Source: Granulosicoccus sp.
Lineage (GTDB): Bacteria; Pseudomonadota; Gammaproteobacteria; Granulosicoccales; Granulosicoccaceae
Direction: 5' to 3'
NCBI GenBank assembly: GCA_020627685.1
Contig: JAHDGK010000001.1
Location: forward strand, 76,084-140,083
Length of the DNA: 64,000 nt
Shown piece by piece: positions 50,591 to 59,402 of the stretch (its first letter is position 1; each line of letters starts with the position of its first letter). The translations under genes and the position numbers were made by a program. The notes beneath the pieces are model-generated. The model had not been told where the DNA came from. It was given only the letters and a program-made list of their open reading frames with translations, and did no database searches.

Positions 50591-51760
50591 ATGAAAACAG
50601 AGGTCTTGATAATTGGTGGTGGTCCCTCGGGTCTGCTTTTATCCCAGCTGCTCAACAAAGCCGGTGTTGCAACGGTTGTGCTGGAGCGCACGACTCGGGA
50701 AAGAGTGTTGTCACGAATTCGCGCGGGAGTGCTGGAGACCGGAACGGTGTCTTTGTTAAAGGATGCGGGCATTGCCACGCGGCTTGAAAAGGAAGGACTT
50801 CCTCACGATGGTTGTTACCTAAGCGATGATGAGTTGATGGTCCATGTCAACTTTTACGAGCTTACGGGTAAGCGGGTAATGGTATACGGACAAACAGAGG
50901 TAACAACAGATTTGTACTCTGCGCAGGACGACATGGGTACAACGATAATCCATGAAGTGGAAGATGTTGCCATACACGAGCTTGATCAGAAAACATCGTT
51001 TGTCGAATACACCCTAGAGGGGCAGCGTAAACGAATCGATTGTTCCTATGTGGTTGGCTGTGACGGGTTTCATGGAGTGAGTCGAAAAACCATACCTGAA
51101 GATGCCCGGGTTGAATTTGAACGGGTATATCCGTTTGGCTGGTTGGGTGTTCTTTCACGCACGCCACCTGCGAACCATGAGCTTATTTATGCTAATTCCA
51201 GTCGTGGCTTTGCGCTGTGCTCGATGCGTAACGAGAACTTAAGCCGCTACTACATACAGGTTCCAATGAGTGATACCGTCGAGCAGTGGAGCGATGAACA
51301 GTTTTGGACCGAATTAAAATTAAGGTTGCCCAGCGAAACAGCTAATAACATGGTAACGGGTGCCTCTATTGAAAAGTCCATTGCACCACTACGCTCATTT
51401 GTTAGCGAACCCTTACGTTGGGGCAATCTATTTTTGGTCGGAGATGCAGCCCATATTGTCCCACCCACCGGAGCCAAGGGATTAAACCTAGCGGTTTCTG
51501 ATGTGTATTATCTTCATCAGGCACTCATTGCCGCTATAAAGCACGATGTTCAAACAGATATTAATGCGTACTCTGAAAAAGCCTTATCGCGCATTTGGAA
51601 AGCCATGCGGTTTAGTTGGCAGATGACGACGATGCTCCATCAATTTGATGGAGAAGATTCGTTTGCGGGTCAAATGCGCAAAGCGTCCTTAAGTCATTTA
51701 GCCCGTTCGGAAACGGCTCGCCGTGATTTGGCTGAAAATTATATAGGTTTGCCTTTCTAA
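50591..51760 (+). CDS. pobA: 4-hydroxybenzoate 3-monooxygenase
   Basis: 389 residues, the usual length of PobA. FAD motif GGGPSGLLLSQLLNKAG at the N-terminus, the family RIRAGVLE, the VVGCDGFHG (DG motif) and the second flavin motif GDAAHIVPPTGAKGLNLA. It converts 4-hydroxybenzoate to protocatechuate with NADPH. The ATG at 50591 is used. It feeds the pca pathway whose last steps are at 42.6-45.2 kb. Confidence 0.95.
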   Translation: MKTEVLIIGGGPSGLLLSQLLNKAGVATVVLERTTRERVLSRIRAGVLETGTVSLLKDAGIATRLEKEGLPHDGCYLSDDELMVHVNFYELTGKRVMVYGQTEVTTDLYSAQDDMGTTIIHEVEDVAIHELDQKTSFVEYTLEGQRKRIDCSYVVGCDGFHGVSRKTIPEDARVEFERVYPFGWLGVLSRTPPANHELIYANSSRGFALCSMRNENLSRYYIQVPMSDTVEQWSDEQFWTELKLRLPSETANNMVTGASIEKSIAPLRSFVSEPLRWGNLFLVGDAAHIVPPTGAKGLNLAVSDVYYLHQALIAAIKHDVQTDINAYSEKALSRIWKAMRFSWQMTTMLHQFDGEDSFAGQMRKASLSHLARSETARRDLAENYIGLPF

Positions 51761-51782
51761 CGCTTGTTAAGACGCTGCGGTT

Positions 51783-52595
51783 CTATGCGCCGGCAGTGCG
51801 CCCCGCGCGGAATCGTCTTGCCGGGTTATATGACCAGCAGGCGACGAAGAAAAAGACTAGCGTGCACCCAATGACAACGGCCAGAGAAATACCGTTTATC
51901 TGGCCATAGAAAGCAAATCGAATGGACTCGACTGCGTGTGTGAATGGGTTGTACTCACAAACCGTTGCAAGCCACTCGCTGGATTCACGCATCTTCCATA
52001 TCGGATACAAAGCCGAAGACATAAAAAACAAGGGGAATATAACGAAGTTCATAACCCCGGCAAAGTTTTCCAGTTGCTTAACGACCGATGCTATTAGAAG
52101 CCCCAATGCTCCGAGCATGATGCCCGTAATAATAAGAACCGGGAGCGCTTGAAACGCGCCGTCGTAGGCGAAGTCTATCCCTGCTATACGGGCAGTTATA
52201 AGAAAAGCACTAATCTGTAATAACGAGACCATGACGCCAGCTAACAACTTGCACAGCAGTAAATACCAGCGAGCCAAGGGCGCGGTTAGCAGCACTCTCA
52301 TGGATCCCATTTCCTGATCGTAGACCATGGATAGTGAAGACTGCATACCGTTAAACAGTTGAATCATGCCAATAAGCCCAGGCACAATATAAACTTCATA
52401 GGTAATGTAAGTTTCATACGGCGGGATTATCGATAAGCCAAGTGCGGCCCTAAATCCTGCGGCAAATACAACCAGCCAGAGTAAAGGTCGAACCAGTGCA
52501 GCGATAAAACGTTCACGTTGATGAACGAAGCGCATGAGCTCTCGGCGTACTATGCCAAACAGTGCATAGCCATGATTGGCCACTAAAGCCTTCAT
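51783..52595 (-). CDS. ABC-2 type permease of the PQQ alcohol dehydrogenase system
   Basis: 270 residues with six hydrophobic segments and the ABC-2 pattern (RRELMRFVHQRERFIAALVRPLLW, QEMGSMRVLLTAPL). It matches the TIGR03861 group, PedC/LutF-like permeases encoded with quinoprotein alcohol dehydrogenases and implicated in lanthanide-dependent growth. It overlaps the ATPase gene by 4 bp. Confidence 0.85.
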   Translation of the reverse strand: MKALVANHGYALFGIVRRELMRFVHQRERFIAALVRPLLWLVVFAAGFRAALGLSIIPPYETYITYEVYIVPGLIGMIQLFNGMQSSLSMVYDQEMGSMRVLLTAPLARWYLLLCKLLAGVMVSLLQISAFLITARIAGIDFAYDGAFQALPVLIITGIMLGALGLLIASVVKQLENFAGVMNFVIFPLFFMSSALYPIWKMRESSEWLATVCEYNPFTHAVESIRFAFYGQINGISLAVVIGCTLVFFFVACWSYNPARRFRAGRTAGA

Positions 52596-53365
52596 GGGTT
52601 CATCACCTGTTGCAACAAAGCAGAAAAATCATCAACACCATTTTCTTTGAGTAGCTGTCGGGCGTTGCCATCCTTAACCAGCTTCGATTCATGCAGTATT
52701 ACCACGCGGTCGGTGTCATGAATCTCATCAACCAGATGAGTGGCCCACAGTATGGCGCATCCTTGTGTTTCGGGTAGTCGGTGAATTTGCTCAATGAGTT
52801 CTGTGCGGGTAGGTATATCAAGGCCGACGGTCGGTTCGTCCAATAGCAATATGCTCGGCTGATGCAAGGTTGCACGAATGATCTCAACCCGTCTTCTATG
52901 GCCACCATTTAATGCACGGACTTTGTCGTCTTTACGCTGTAAGAGATCCATTCGCGAAAGTGCAACTTCAATTCTCGATTTAGATTCTGATCGGCTAATT
53001 CCATGCAGAGAACAGAAGTAACTCAGGTTTTGAAAGACGGTTAAATCTAAATCGAGAGTTTGGGATTGGAAAACGATGCCCAGTGGTGCAAGTGCTCTGG
53101 CATCGTTTAAACGTGACTTTCCATTGATATGAATATGTCCCGTGTCCGGTGCGAACAAACCGCAAATTAATGAGAATAGTGTGGTCTTACCTGCGCCGTT
53201 GGGGCCCAGCAAAATTACACTCTCGCCTTGCTTAATACATAGCGAAACACTGTCCAGCGCAACCTTCTTGCCGTAGTGAAAGGTGACACCGGCTAAATCC
53301 AGTGCGGGCGTGGCACTAACGATGGCCTCATTTTGAGTGTCAGTCGTGAAAGCAGGGGTGTTCAT
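52592..53365 (-). CDS. ABC ATPase of the PQQ alcohol dehydrogenase system
   Basis: 257 residues. Walker A GPNGAGKTT, a divergent signature (LNGGHRRRVEIIRA), Walker B LLLDEPTVGLD and the switch His in WATHLVDEIHD. It resembles the TIGR03864 group (PedB/LutE-like). It is divergent from the cytochrome c-550 gene with 77 bp between start codons. The probable partner binding protein and propeller lie about 34 kb away at 16.6-19 kb. Confidence 0.87.
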   Translation of the reverse strand: MNTPAFTTDTQNEAIVSATPALDLAGVTFHYGKKVALDSVSLCIKQGESVILLGPNGAGKTTLFSLICGLFAPDTGHIHINGKSRLNDARALAPLGIVFQSQTLDLDLTVFQNLSYFCSLHGISRSESKSRIEVALSRMDLLQRKDDKVRALNGGHRRRVEIIRATLHQPSILLLDEPTVGLDIPTRTELIEQIHRLPETQGCAILWATHLVDEIHDTDRVVILHESKLVKDGNARQLLKENGVDDFSALLQQVMNP

Positions 53366-53442
53366 AGTTCAAAAGTACCATGTTGAGCCCGCTTGGGTTT
53401 GCGCTATCCTGTGTCCATAATTTTTCTCAGGCTTTTCTTTTC

Positions 53443-53889
53443 ATGAAATATCGTTTGATTTTATTAGCAGCCTTGGGCTTGGCTGCATCACAGATGTTCT
53501 TCGTAAAAACAGGTTTGACGCACGGTGATGTGCAGCCGCAAGCGGTTGACACAGAGGGTCTCGAAGCGCTGCCTGAAGAGATCGCACTTGAAAACCCTTA
53601 CAGACTTGCAGGCGGTGAACAGTATGAACTAGCCAAGAAGATTGGCGCCTCAGCGTACAACTCTAACTGCGCCCGTTGCCACGGCCTAGAAGCGATTTCA
53701 GGAGGCATTGCGCCGGATCTACGCATGCTGGAGGACGGTGAGTTCGGCGATGAGTGGTACATGGAAAGAGTTCTTAAAGGCTATAGCCAAAATGGCGCGT
53801 ACAAAATGCCGCCGTTTGCACAAATCCTAAGCCAGGAAGCCATGTGGGCCATTCGTTCATACACGGAAACTCAGCCGCGACCGGAGTAG
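53443..53889 (+). CDS. Cytochrome c-550 (PedF-like)
   Basis: 148 residues with a signal peptide (MKYRLILLAALGLAASQM). The heme site is CARCH and the likely axial Met is in AYKMPPFAQ. The family-specific leader THGDVQPQAVDTEGLEALP and NPYRLAGGE are those of the PedF cytochrome that takes electrons from PQQ alcohol dehydrogenase. It starts the plus-strand run that ends in the dehydrogenase, in the same order as Pseudomonas pedF-PP_2676-2677-2678-pedH. Confidence 0.9.
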   Translation: MKYRLILLAALGLAASQMFFVKTGLTHGDVQPQAVDTEGLEALPEEIALENPYRLAGGEQYELAKKIGASAYNSNCARCHGLEAISGGIAPDLRMLEDGEFGDEWYMERVLKGYSQNGAYKMPPFAQILSQEAMWAIRSYTETQPRPE

Positions 53890-53922
53890 GTGTATTCTTC
53901 TGGTTTTGATTTGGGGAAGAGC

Positions 53923-54813
53923 GTGAGTAGTTTGACTGCAATCTCGCCACATTCAGGTGTCTTAGGACTACGTCGCTCCTTGTGCGTATTCGCCCTGCTC
54001 GTGGCAACGCTTATAGGTAGTGCTGCTCATGCAAGGCCGGTTGATGAAGTTGTCGACAGTGGAAAACTGGTCGTATTTGCGTACAGCGATTACGCCCCGT
54101 ATTCGTGGATGGAAGACGGTGAGCCGCGTGGAATCGATGTAGATATTGCTAAGCACTTTGGCAAGAGCTTAGGTGTGGAGGTTGAATTTCTTATCAGAGG
54201 TGCTGATGAGAATCTGGACGACGACCTGCGGGTCAATATATGGAAAGGCGATCTCATTCATCGAAAAGTTGCTGATGTGATGATGCATGCCCCGTTTGAT
54301 CGTGAGGTGGATGTCAGAAATGAATTAGCGGTGCTGACAGCTCCCTATTTTCAGGAACAAATAGCCTTGGTTTACGACCAGGACGTTCACCCAAGCGTTG
54401 AGACTTTCGGGCGTTTTGTATCCAAGCCGATTACTGTCGAGCTGGATACGGCAGGCGATTTTTTTCTATCCAATGCTTTTCGAGGTCGCCTGCAGCAAAG
54501 TATCCAGCGTGGAAGAACTTTTGCGGATTCCCAGAGTCTATATACCAGCGGTGAAGTTGGTGCATTGCTAGGGTCGCGTGCTCAAGCAGAGTGGGTGGCC
54601 TTCAAAGCGACGAACATAAATTCTGCGATTGCGCAGCCGCCCATGCCCGGAATAGTGCGAACAGGCTGGCCTATCGGAATAGCGATAAAGCACGATAGTC
54701 GGGATTTGGGCTACGCTTTGGGTGATGTTCTGACAGAGCTTACTGAGTCAGGCGAAATAACGTCCATTTACGCGAAATACGGTGTGGAATGGCTACCGCC
54801 TAAATTGGATTAA
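53923..54813 (+). CDS. Quinoprotein dehydrogenase-associated substrate-binding protein (XoxJ/MoxJ-like)
   Basis: 296 residues from the GTG at 53923, which has GGGGAAGAG upstream; an alternative GTG at 53890 overlaps the previous stop. Signal peptide around SLCVFALLVATLIGSAAHA. The type II binding fold begins VVFAYSDYAPYSWMEDGEPRG and continues VDIAKHFGKSLGVEVEF. Proteins of this group (TIGR03871) assist assembly of PQQ dehydrogenases in the periplasm, as XoxJ and MxaJ do. Confidence 0.87.
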   Translation: MSSLTAISPHSGVLGLRRSLCVFALLVATLIGSAAHARPVDEVVDSGKLVVFAYSDYAPYSWMEDGEPRGIDVDIAKHFGKSLGVEVEFLIRGADENLDDDLRVNIWKGDLIHRKVADVMMHAPFDREVDVRNELAVLTAPYFQEQIALVYDQDVHPSVETFGRFVSKPITVELDTAGDFFLSNAFRGRLQQSIQRGRTFADSQSLYTSGEVGALLGSRAQAEWVAFKATNINSAIAQPPMPGIVRTGWPIGIAIKHDSRDLGYALGDVLTELTESGEITSIYAKYGVEWLPPKLD

Positions 54814-54824
54814 GGAGTTTGTTC

Positions 54825-55610
54825 ATGTTGCGTACACTCGTTATGTTTGCGGCGCTGTCCCTTACTGCAACTCATGTCCATGCGCGTGAATTACCGCCAG
54901 ATCCGCTCGAATCCGTCATGTGGCAATCTATGGCCGATCGGTTTATGCCGGACGGTGACATTGTCTTTGATGACAAGGTCAAGATTATGGCGCCGCTTTC
55001 TGCCGAAAATCAGTTTCACGTGCCTATAACCGTCGATGCTACCGCTCTAGATAACGTGGAAAAAATTATTGCGGTTGCCGATTTGAATCCTATTCCTCTG
55101 GTACTCACTATCCGGCCGCAAGCTGCCTTGTCGTACGTCGGGTTTAGATTGAAGTTGCAACAGACGTCCCCTATTCACGTTGGCGTTAAAACCTCAGACG
55201 GTGTTTGGCATGTTGCCGGTGTGATTGTGGATGCGGCAGGTGGTGGGTGTACGGCTCCTGCGGCCGCGCACGGAAACAGTAACTGGATGAAAACCTTGGG
55301 GCAAACCAGGGCCTACGCCGGGCGTGAGACGCTCAGTAATGCGAGGCTGACGCTTCGCATGCGGCATCCGATGGATACCGGTCTTGCTGCAGGTATACCG
55401 GCGTTTTACATGAACGAACTCGTCATCAAAGACGATGACGGACAAGTGCTGGCTGAGGTGGATATGTATGAACCCGTCAGCGAAAACCCGACGCTTACGC
55501 TGAAGCCGCTTGTCGGTAGTGCGGAATCTGTACTGCGAGTGTCCACGCGAGATACGGAAGGTAACGTGTTTGAGTTTCCTTTAACGGTGCCGTCATCGGC
55601 AGGTCTGTGA
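54825..55610 (+). CDS. SoxYZ-like fused carrier protein, quinoprotein associated
   Basis: 261 residues with a signal peptide (TLVMFAALSLTATHVHA). The SoxY-like half ends with GGGCTAPAAA, holding the carrier Cys, and the SoxZ-like half has LTLRMRHPMDTG. This fusion (TIGR04557) accompanies PQQ dehydrogenases. AAGGAG is 7 bases before the ATG at 54825. Overlaps the metallohydrolase start by one base. Confidence 0.9.
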   Translation: MLRTLVMFAALSLTATHVHARELPPDPLESVMWQSMADRFMPDGDIVFDDKVKIMAPLSAENQFHVPITVDATALDNVEKIIAVADLNPIPLVLTIRPQAALSYVGFRLKLQQTSPIHVGVKTSDGVWHVAGVIVDAAGGGCTAPAAAHGNSNWMKTLGQTRAYAGRETLSNARLTLRMRHPMDTGLAAGIPAFYMNELVIKDDDGQVLAEVDMYEPVSENPTLTLKPLVGSAESVLRVSTRDTEGNVFEFPLTVPSSAGL

Positions 55611-56614
55611 TGGCAAGCACCTCCCATCACTTACGTAAAAGCGCTGCTCCGTTTTCGCAGGCTCGCAGGCGTGCTTTGCAGTGGATGGTCGCGGGTTGTG
55701 GCTGCGCCGCATGTGGTTCTATCAACGCCCGGCTCCTCGATTTCGATTTGTCAGCGGTAGAAATCGCCTCCAAAACATGGGCAGTGTTAGGCCGCACGGA
55801 CTACTTCGATATGTCCAATGGCGGAAATATCGTTAACGTTGCATTCATTGAAGTCCCTGACGGTATTGTTGTTATTGATACCGGTCCCTCTAAACGTTAC
55901 GGCGATGCGCTACGAGCACTTATTGAAAAAACAGTGCCCGGGAAACCTATTCTACGGGTGTACAACACGCATCATCACCCCGATCATTTTCTCGGTAATC
56001 AGTCCTTCGATGCGAATGTTATTGCCGCCCCGCAACAGGTTATTGAGAACATAACCATTGACGGCAACGGTTTCGCGGACAATATGTATCGCATTTTGGG
56101 AGACTGGATGCGGGGCACCTTGCCGATTGCACCCACGGTCGCCTTAAGCTCAGAAAGTGAACAGGTGGGAGGTCGTAAATTCTCATTGTTCTACCTCTCC
56201 GGCCATACAAGTAGTGATTTCGTTATTCGAGACGACCAGACCGGGGTTGTATTTGCGGGAGATTTGGCCTTTTTGTATCGTGCCCCGACCACCCCGCATG
56301 CGCAAATTGATGCGTGGCGCGAGTCATTGGATACTTTGGCAGCAATCGATAAGGATTTATTGCTGCCGGGGCATGGCCCCAGCGATCCGAAAGACGAGTC
56401 ATTAAGTCAAACTCGCGATTATCTGGATTGGCTGTACGGAACCTTAAGCGACGCTGTGAGCCGTGGCCTGACGATGAACGAGGCCATGATATTGCCTATT
56501 TCCCCGGAATTTGAAGGACTTGGCGTGGTTCGTACTGAGTTTGAGCGATCGGTAGTGCATCTCTATCCCGCTCTAGAAGATGCACTTTACCCAGTCATAG
56601 AAATCTCTCAGTAG
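55610..56614 (+). CDS. Quinoprotein relay system zinc metallohydrolase
   Basis: 334 residues with the metallo-beta-lactamase fold. The HxHxDH motif is NTHHHPDHFLGN, further zinc ligands are in GHTSSDF and FAGDLAF, and a C-terminal LLPGHGPSD. An N-terminal Cys-rich hydrophobic segment (WMVAGCGCAACGS) suggests export, possibly via Tat (RRR before it). It matches the SoxH-related TIGR04559 group next to PQQ dehydrogenases; thiol-ester or persulfide chemistry with the SoxYZ carrier is suspected. TGATG overlap with the previous stop. Confidence 0.88.
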   Translation: MASTSHHLRKSAAPFSQARRRALQWMVAGCGCAACGSINARLLDFDLSAVEIASKTWAVLGRTDYFDMSNGGNIVNVAFIEVPDGIVVIDTGPSKRYGDALRALIEKTVPGKPILRVYNTHHHPDHFLGNQSFDANVIAAPQQVIENITIDGNGFADNMYRILGDWMRGTLPIAPTVALSSESEQVGGRKFSLFYLSGHTSSDFVIRDDQTGVVFAGDLAFLYRAPTTPHAQIDAWRESLDTLAAIDKDLLLPGHGPSDPKDESLSQTRDYLDWLYGTLSDAVSRGLTMNEAMILPISPEFEGLGVVRTEFERSVVHLYPALEDALYPVIEISQ

Positions 56615-56787
56615 GCTCTGTCATCTCCCTGTAAAGAGAGGGCCACAGTAGACCTTTGGTCACTATGGTCGTACCCGCATTTTGGCTAGACTCCTCGATA
56701 GCGGGTTATTTGCGCCGTCATTACAACAGTACTTTCCGTTGTGCATCCACGGGTTGTAATTTACGAACACCATTTGAGGAGTTGTTA

Positions 56788-58572
56788 ATGAACCGAAAAC
56801 AAACACTGCTGGCTTTTGCCGGCTCCCTGGCATTGGGTGTCGCTGGATTCAGCACATCGGCCACAGCGCTGGATGTCACTATTGATGACATCATGAATGA
56901 CCAATCCACAGGCGGGGACATACTGTCATACGGACTGGGGCCACGTGCACAACGTTACAGCCCACTCGATACTCTCAACAAAGACAACATCAAGAACCTT
57001 TACCCGGTTTGGTCTTTCTCGTTTGGTGGTGAAAAGCAACGCGGTCAAGAGTCGCAGCCTTTGATCAAAGACGGCGTTATGTACGTCACCGGTTCTTACA
57101 GCCGTATGTGGGCTATCGATATAGCGTCTGGTGAAGAACTCTGGCAATACGATGCCCGTCTACCAGAAGGTATTCTGCCTTGCTGCGACGTGGTAAACCG
57201 TGGTGCTGCCATCTTAGGTGACAAAGTATTCTTTGGTACGCTCGATGCAAAAATTGTTGCGCTCGATGCAAAAACCGGCAAGGTTATTTGGCGTAAGAAA
57301 ATTGGTGATTACGAAGCAGGCTATTCCTACACGGCTGCGCCACTCATCGTACCGACTGAAGCGCACGGTCCTCTCATTCTGACCGGTAACTCCGGTGGTG
57401 AATTCGGTATTGTCGGTGCGGTAGAAGCCCGTCATCCTGATACAGGCGAACTCATCTGGTCTCGTCCGACCATTGAAGGCCATATGGGAACACTCAATGG
57501 CAAAGAGTCCACCATGACAGGCACAGTTAACGAGTCTTGGCCCGGTGACATGTGGAAGAACGGTGGTGGTGCTACTTGGTTGGGTGGAACCTACGATCCG
57601 GCGACTAAGCTAGCGTACTTCGGAACAGGGAACCCTGCGCCATGGAACAGCTACCTGCGTCCCGGTGATAACAAGTGGACATCTTCACGAGTTGCCATCG
57701 ACGTGGAAACCGGCAACATTGCCTGGGGCTTTCAAACCACGCCTCATGATGGTTGGGACTATGATGGTGTAAACGAGTTCATCTCTTTTGATATGGAAAA
57801 AGACGGTGAGACGATTCAGGCAGGAGCTACCGCAGATCGAAACGGCTTTTTCTATGTTCTCGATCGAACCAACGGTGACTTCATTTCAGCTGCGCCATTT
57901 GTTCAAAATATCAGTTGGGCAAAAGGCATGGATGAGAATGGCCGTCCATTGTTCGATCCGGAAAACCGTCCGGGTGACCCGACTGAATCTGCCGATGGCA
58001 AGAAAGGTAAATCCATATTTGCTATTCCTAGTTTCCTAGGGGGCAAAAACTGGATGCCTATGGCTTACTCACAAAAAACCAGCAACTTCTATATCCCTTC
58101 TAACGAATGGGGCATGGATTTGTGGAATGAGCCTGTAACGTACAAGAAGGGCGCAGCCTATCTTGGTGCCGGTTTCACCATCAAGCCTATCTTTGATGAT
58201 TACATCGGTTCACTAAAGGCGATGGATCCTGCAACAGGTGAAATTAAATGGGAATACAAAAACAAAGCACCTTTATGGGGTGGCGTTTTGACTACCGCTG
58301 GTGGTTTGGTATTCACAGGAACACCTGAAGGCTACTTGAAAGCGTTTGACGATGAGACTGGTGAAGAGCTCTGGAAATTCCAAACGGGCACCGGCATCGT
58401 ATCTTCTCCGATCACTTGGGAACAAGACGGCGAGCAGTACGTCGCGATCGTCACCGGATGGGGTGGAGCGGTTCCGTTGTGGGGCGGTGAAGTGGCCAAG
58501 GTTGTCAGCTATCTCAACCAAGGCGGATCCGTCTGGGTCTTCAAGATCCCTGAAGGTCTAGCATCGCGCTAA
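56788..58572 (+). CDS. PQQ-dependent alcohol dehydrogenase, lanthanide type (PedH/ExaF-like)
   Basis: 594 residues with a signal peptide ([21 protein letters not shown]). The eight-bladed quinoprotein propeller shows the vicinal disulfide Cys132-Cys133 ([12 protein letters not shown]), metal-ligand candidates Glu205 (GGEFG) and Asn282 (GNPAPWN), and the catalytic Asp324 in [12 protein letters not shown]. The extra Asp326 two residues on marks lanthanide-dependent enzymes (XoxF, PedH) as opposed to Ala/Ser in calcium enzymes. GAGGA is 7 bases before the ATG. It oxidises alcohols to aldehydes in the periplasm. A strong terminator follows. Confidence 0.93.
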   Translation: MNRKQTLLAFAGSLALGVAGFSTSATALDVTIDDIMNDQSTGGDILSYGLGPRAQRYSPLDTLNKDNIKNLYPVWSFSFGGEKQRGQESQPLIKDGVMYVTGSYSRMWAIDIASGEELWQYDARLPEGILPCCDVVNRGAAILGDKVFFGTLDAKIVALDAKTGKVIWRKKIGDYEAGYSYTAAPLIVPTEAHGPLILTGNSGGEFGIVGAVEARHPDTGELIWSRPTIEGHMGTLNGKESTMTGTVNESWPGDMWKNGGGATWLGGTYDPATKLAYFGTGNPAPWNSYLRPGDNKWTSSRVAIDVETGNIAWGFQTTPHDGWDYDGVNEFISFDMEKDGETIQAGATADRNGFFYVLDRTNGDFISAAPFVQNISWAKGMDENGRPLFDPENRPGDPTESADGKKGKSIFAIPSFLGGKNWMPMAYSQKTSNFYIPSNEWGMDLWNEPVTYKKGAAYLGAGFTIKPIFDDYIGSLKAMDPATGEIKWEYKNKAPLWGGVLTTAGGLVFTGTPEGYLKAFDDETGEELWKFQTGTGIVSSPITWEQDGEQYVAIVTGWGGAVPLWGGEVAKVVSYLNQGGSVWVFKIPEGLASR

Positions 58573-58642
58573 TTTACAAACACGCAACACGGTTTGCTTA
58601 AGCTTATGGCTTGCATCAACTGATTGCTCAATGTAAAACAAG

Positions 58643-58676
58643 AAGGGCAGGTCGTTCATTCGGCCTGCCTTTTTTT
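58643..58676 (+). terminator. Intrinsic terminator after the quinoprotein dehydrogenase gene
   Basis: A GC-rich stem (GGCAGGTCG / CGGCCTGCC, one G-U pair) with a 6-nt loop, flanked by A and T pairs, is followed by seven T. It lies about 75 bp after the dehydrogenase stop and before the regulator gene. Confidence 0.9.
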
Positions 58677-58709
58677 ATCACTGAATATCTTGCGTAGTAT
58701 TAGGAAGCC

Positions 58710-59390
58710 ATGACTGATCTAACACAAGTTTTGATCATTGATGATCACCCGTTGTTCCGTGAAGCGTTAAGTGCTGCGGTAAGTCGCGCCTACCCTGATA
58801 CTCATTCACGAGAAGTAAGCACCTTGGAAGATGCCATAAACGAATTGGCCTCCAATCGTGATTTTGATATTGCCTTGCTCGATTTGAACATGCCGGGTGT
58901 TAACGGTTTTGAAGGTTTATTGCAGCTAAGAACGCTCCACCCTCGATTACCTGTGCTGGTGGTATCCGGTTTGGAAAACGAACAAATAATCGACGAGGCG
59001 ATAACCTATGGGGCAGCGGGGTTTTTGCCCAAGTCTCTGGGGCGCGAAGTGTTGGCCACAGCTATCGGCACTATTATGGCGGGTGATGTCTATGTGCCCG
59101 ATAAAATGCAACTAGACGAAGCCCCGGACGGTGCTGCTGAAAAAATTGAAATCATAGAACGACTGTTAAGTTTGACACCACAGCAGCTCAGAGTATTGTT
59201 TATGTTGCGTGAAGGACTACTTAACAAGCAAATAGCATACGAATTAGATGTCGGTGCAACAACTGTCAAAAAACACGTGTCTGAAATACTCAGAAAACTG
59301 CGAGTTTATAGTCGCACTCAAGCGGTTATTGAGGTATCAAAGTTAGATCAGGACGAGCTTTTTGATATGGAAAAGCGATTTCTTAATTAG
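58710..59390 (+). CDS. NarL/LuxR-type response regulator (ErbR/AgmR-like)
   Basis: 226 residues. Receiver domain with VLIIDDHPLFREAL, the phospho-Asp in LLDLNMPGVNG and the Lys in LPKS; LuxR helix-turn-helix with LTPQQLRVLFMLREG and NKQIAYELDVGATTVKKHVSEIL. ErbR/AgmR/PedR1 proteins of this type activate quinoprotein ethanol oxidation genes in Pseudomonas, and the gene directly follows the dehydrogenase. It has its own terminator upstream and is convergent with the nahK-like kinase. Confidence 0.88.
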   Translation: MTDLTQVLIIDDHPLFREALSAAVSRAYPDTHSREVSTLEDAINELASNRDFDIALLDLNMPGVNGFEGLLQLRTLHPRLPVLVVSGLENEQIIDEAITYGAAGFLPKSLGREVLATAIGTIMAGDVYVPDKMQLDEAPDGAAEKIEIIERLLSLTPQQLRVLFMLREGLLNKQIAYELDVGATTVKKHVSEILRKLRVYSRTQAVIEVSKLDQDELFDMEKRFLN

Positions 59391-59402
59391 TGAATTCATT
59401 CA

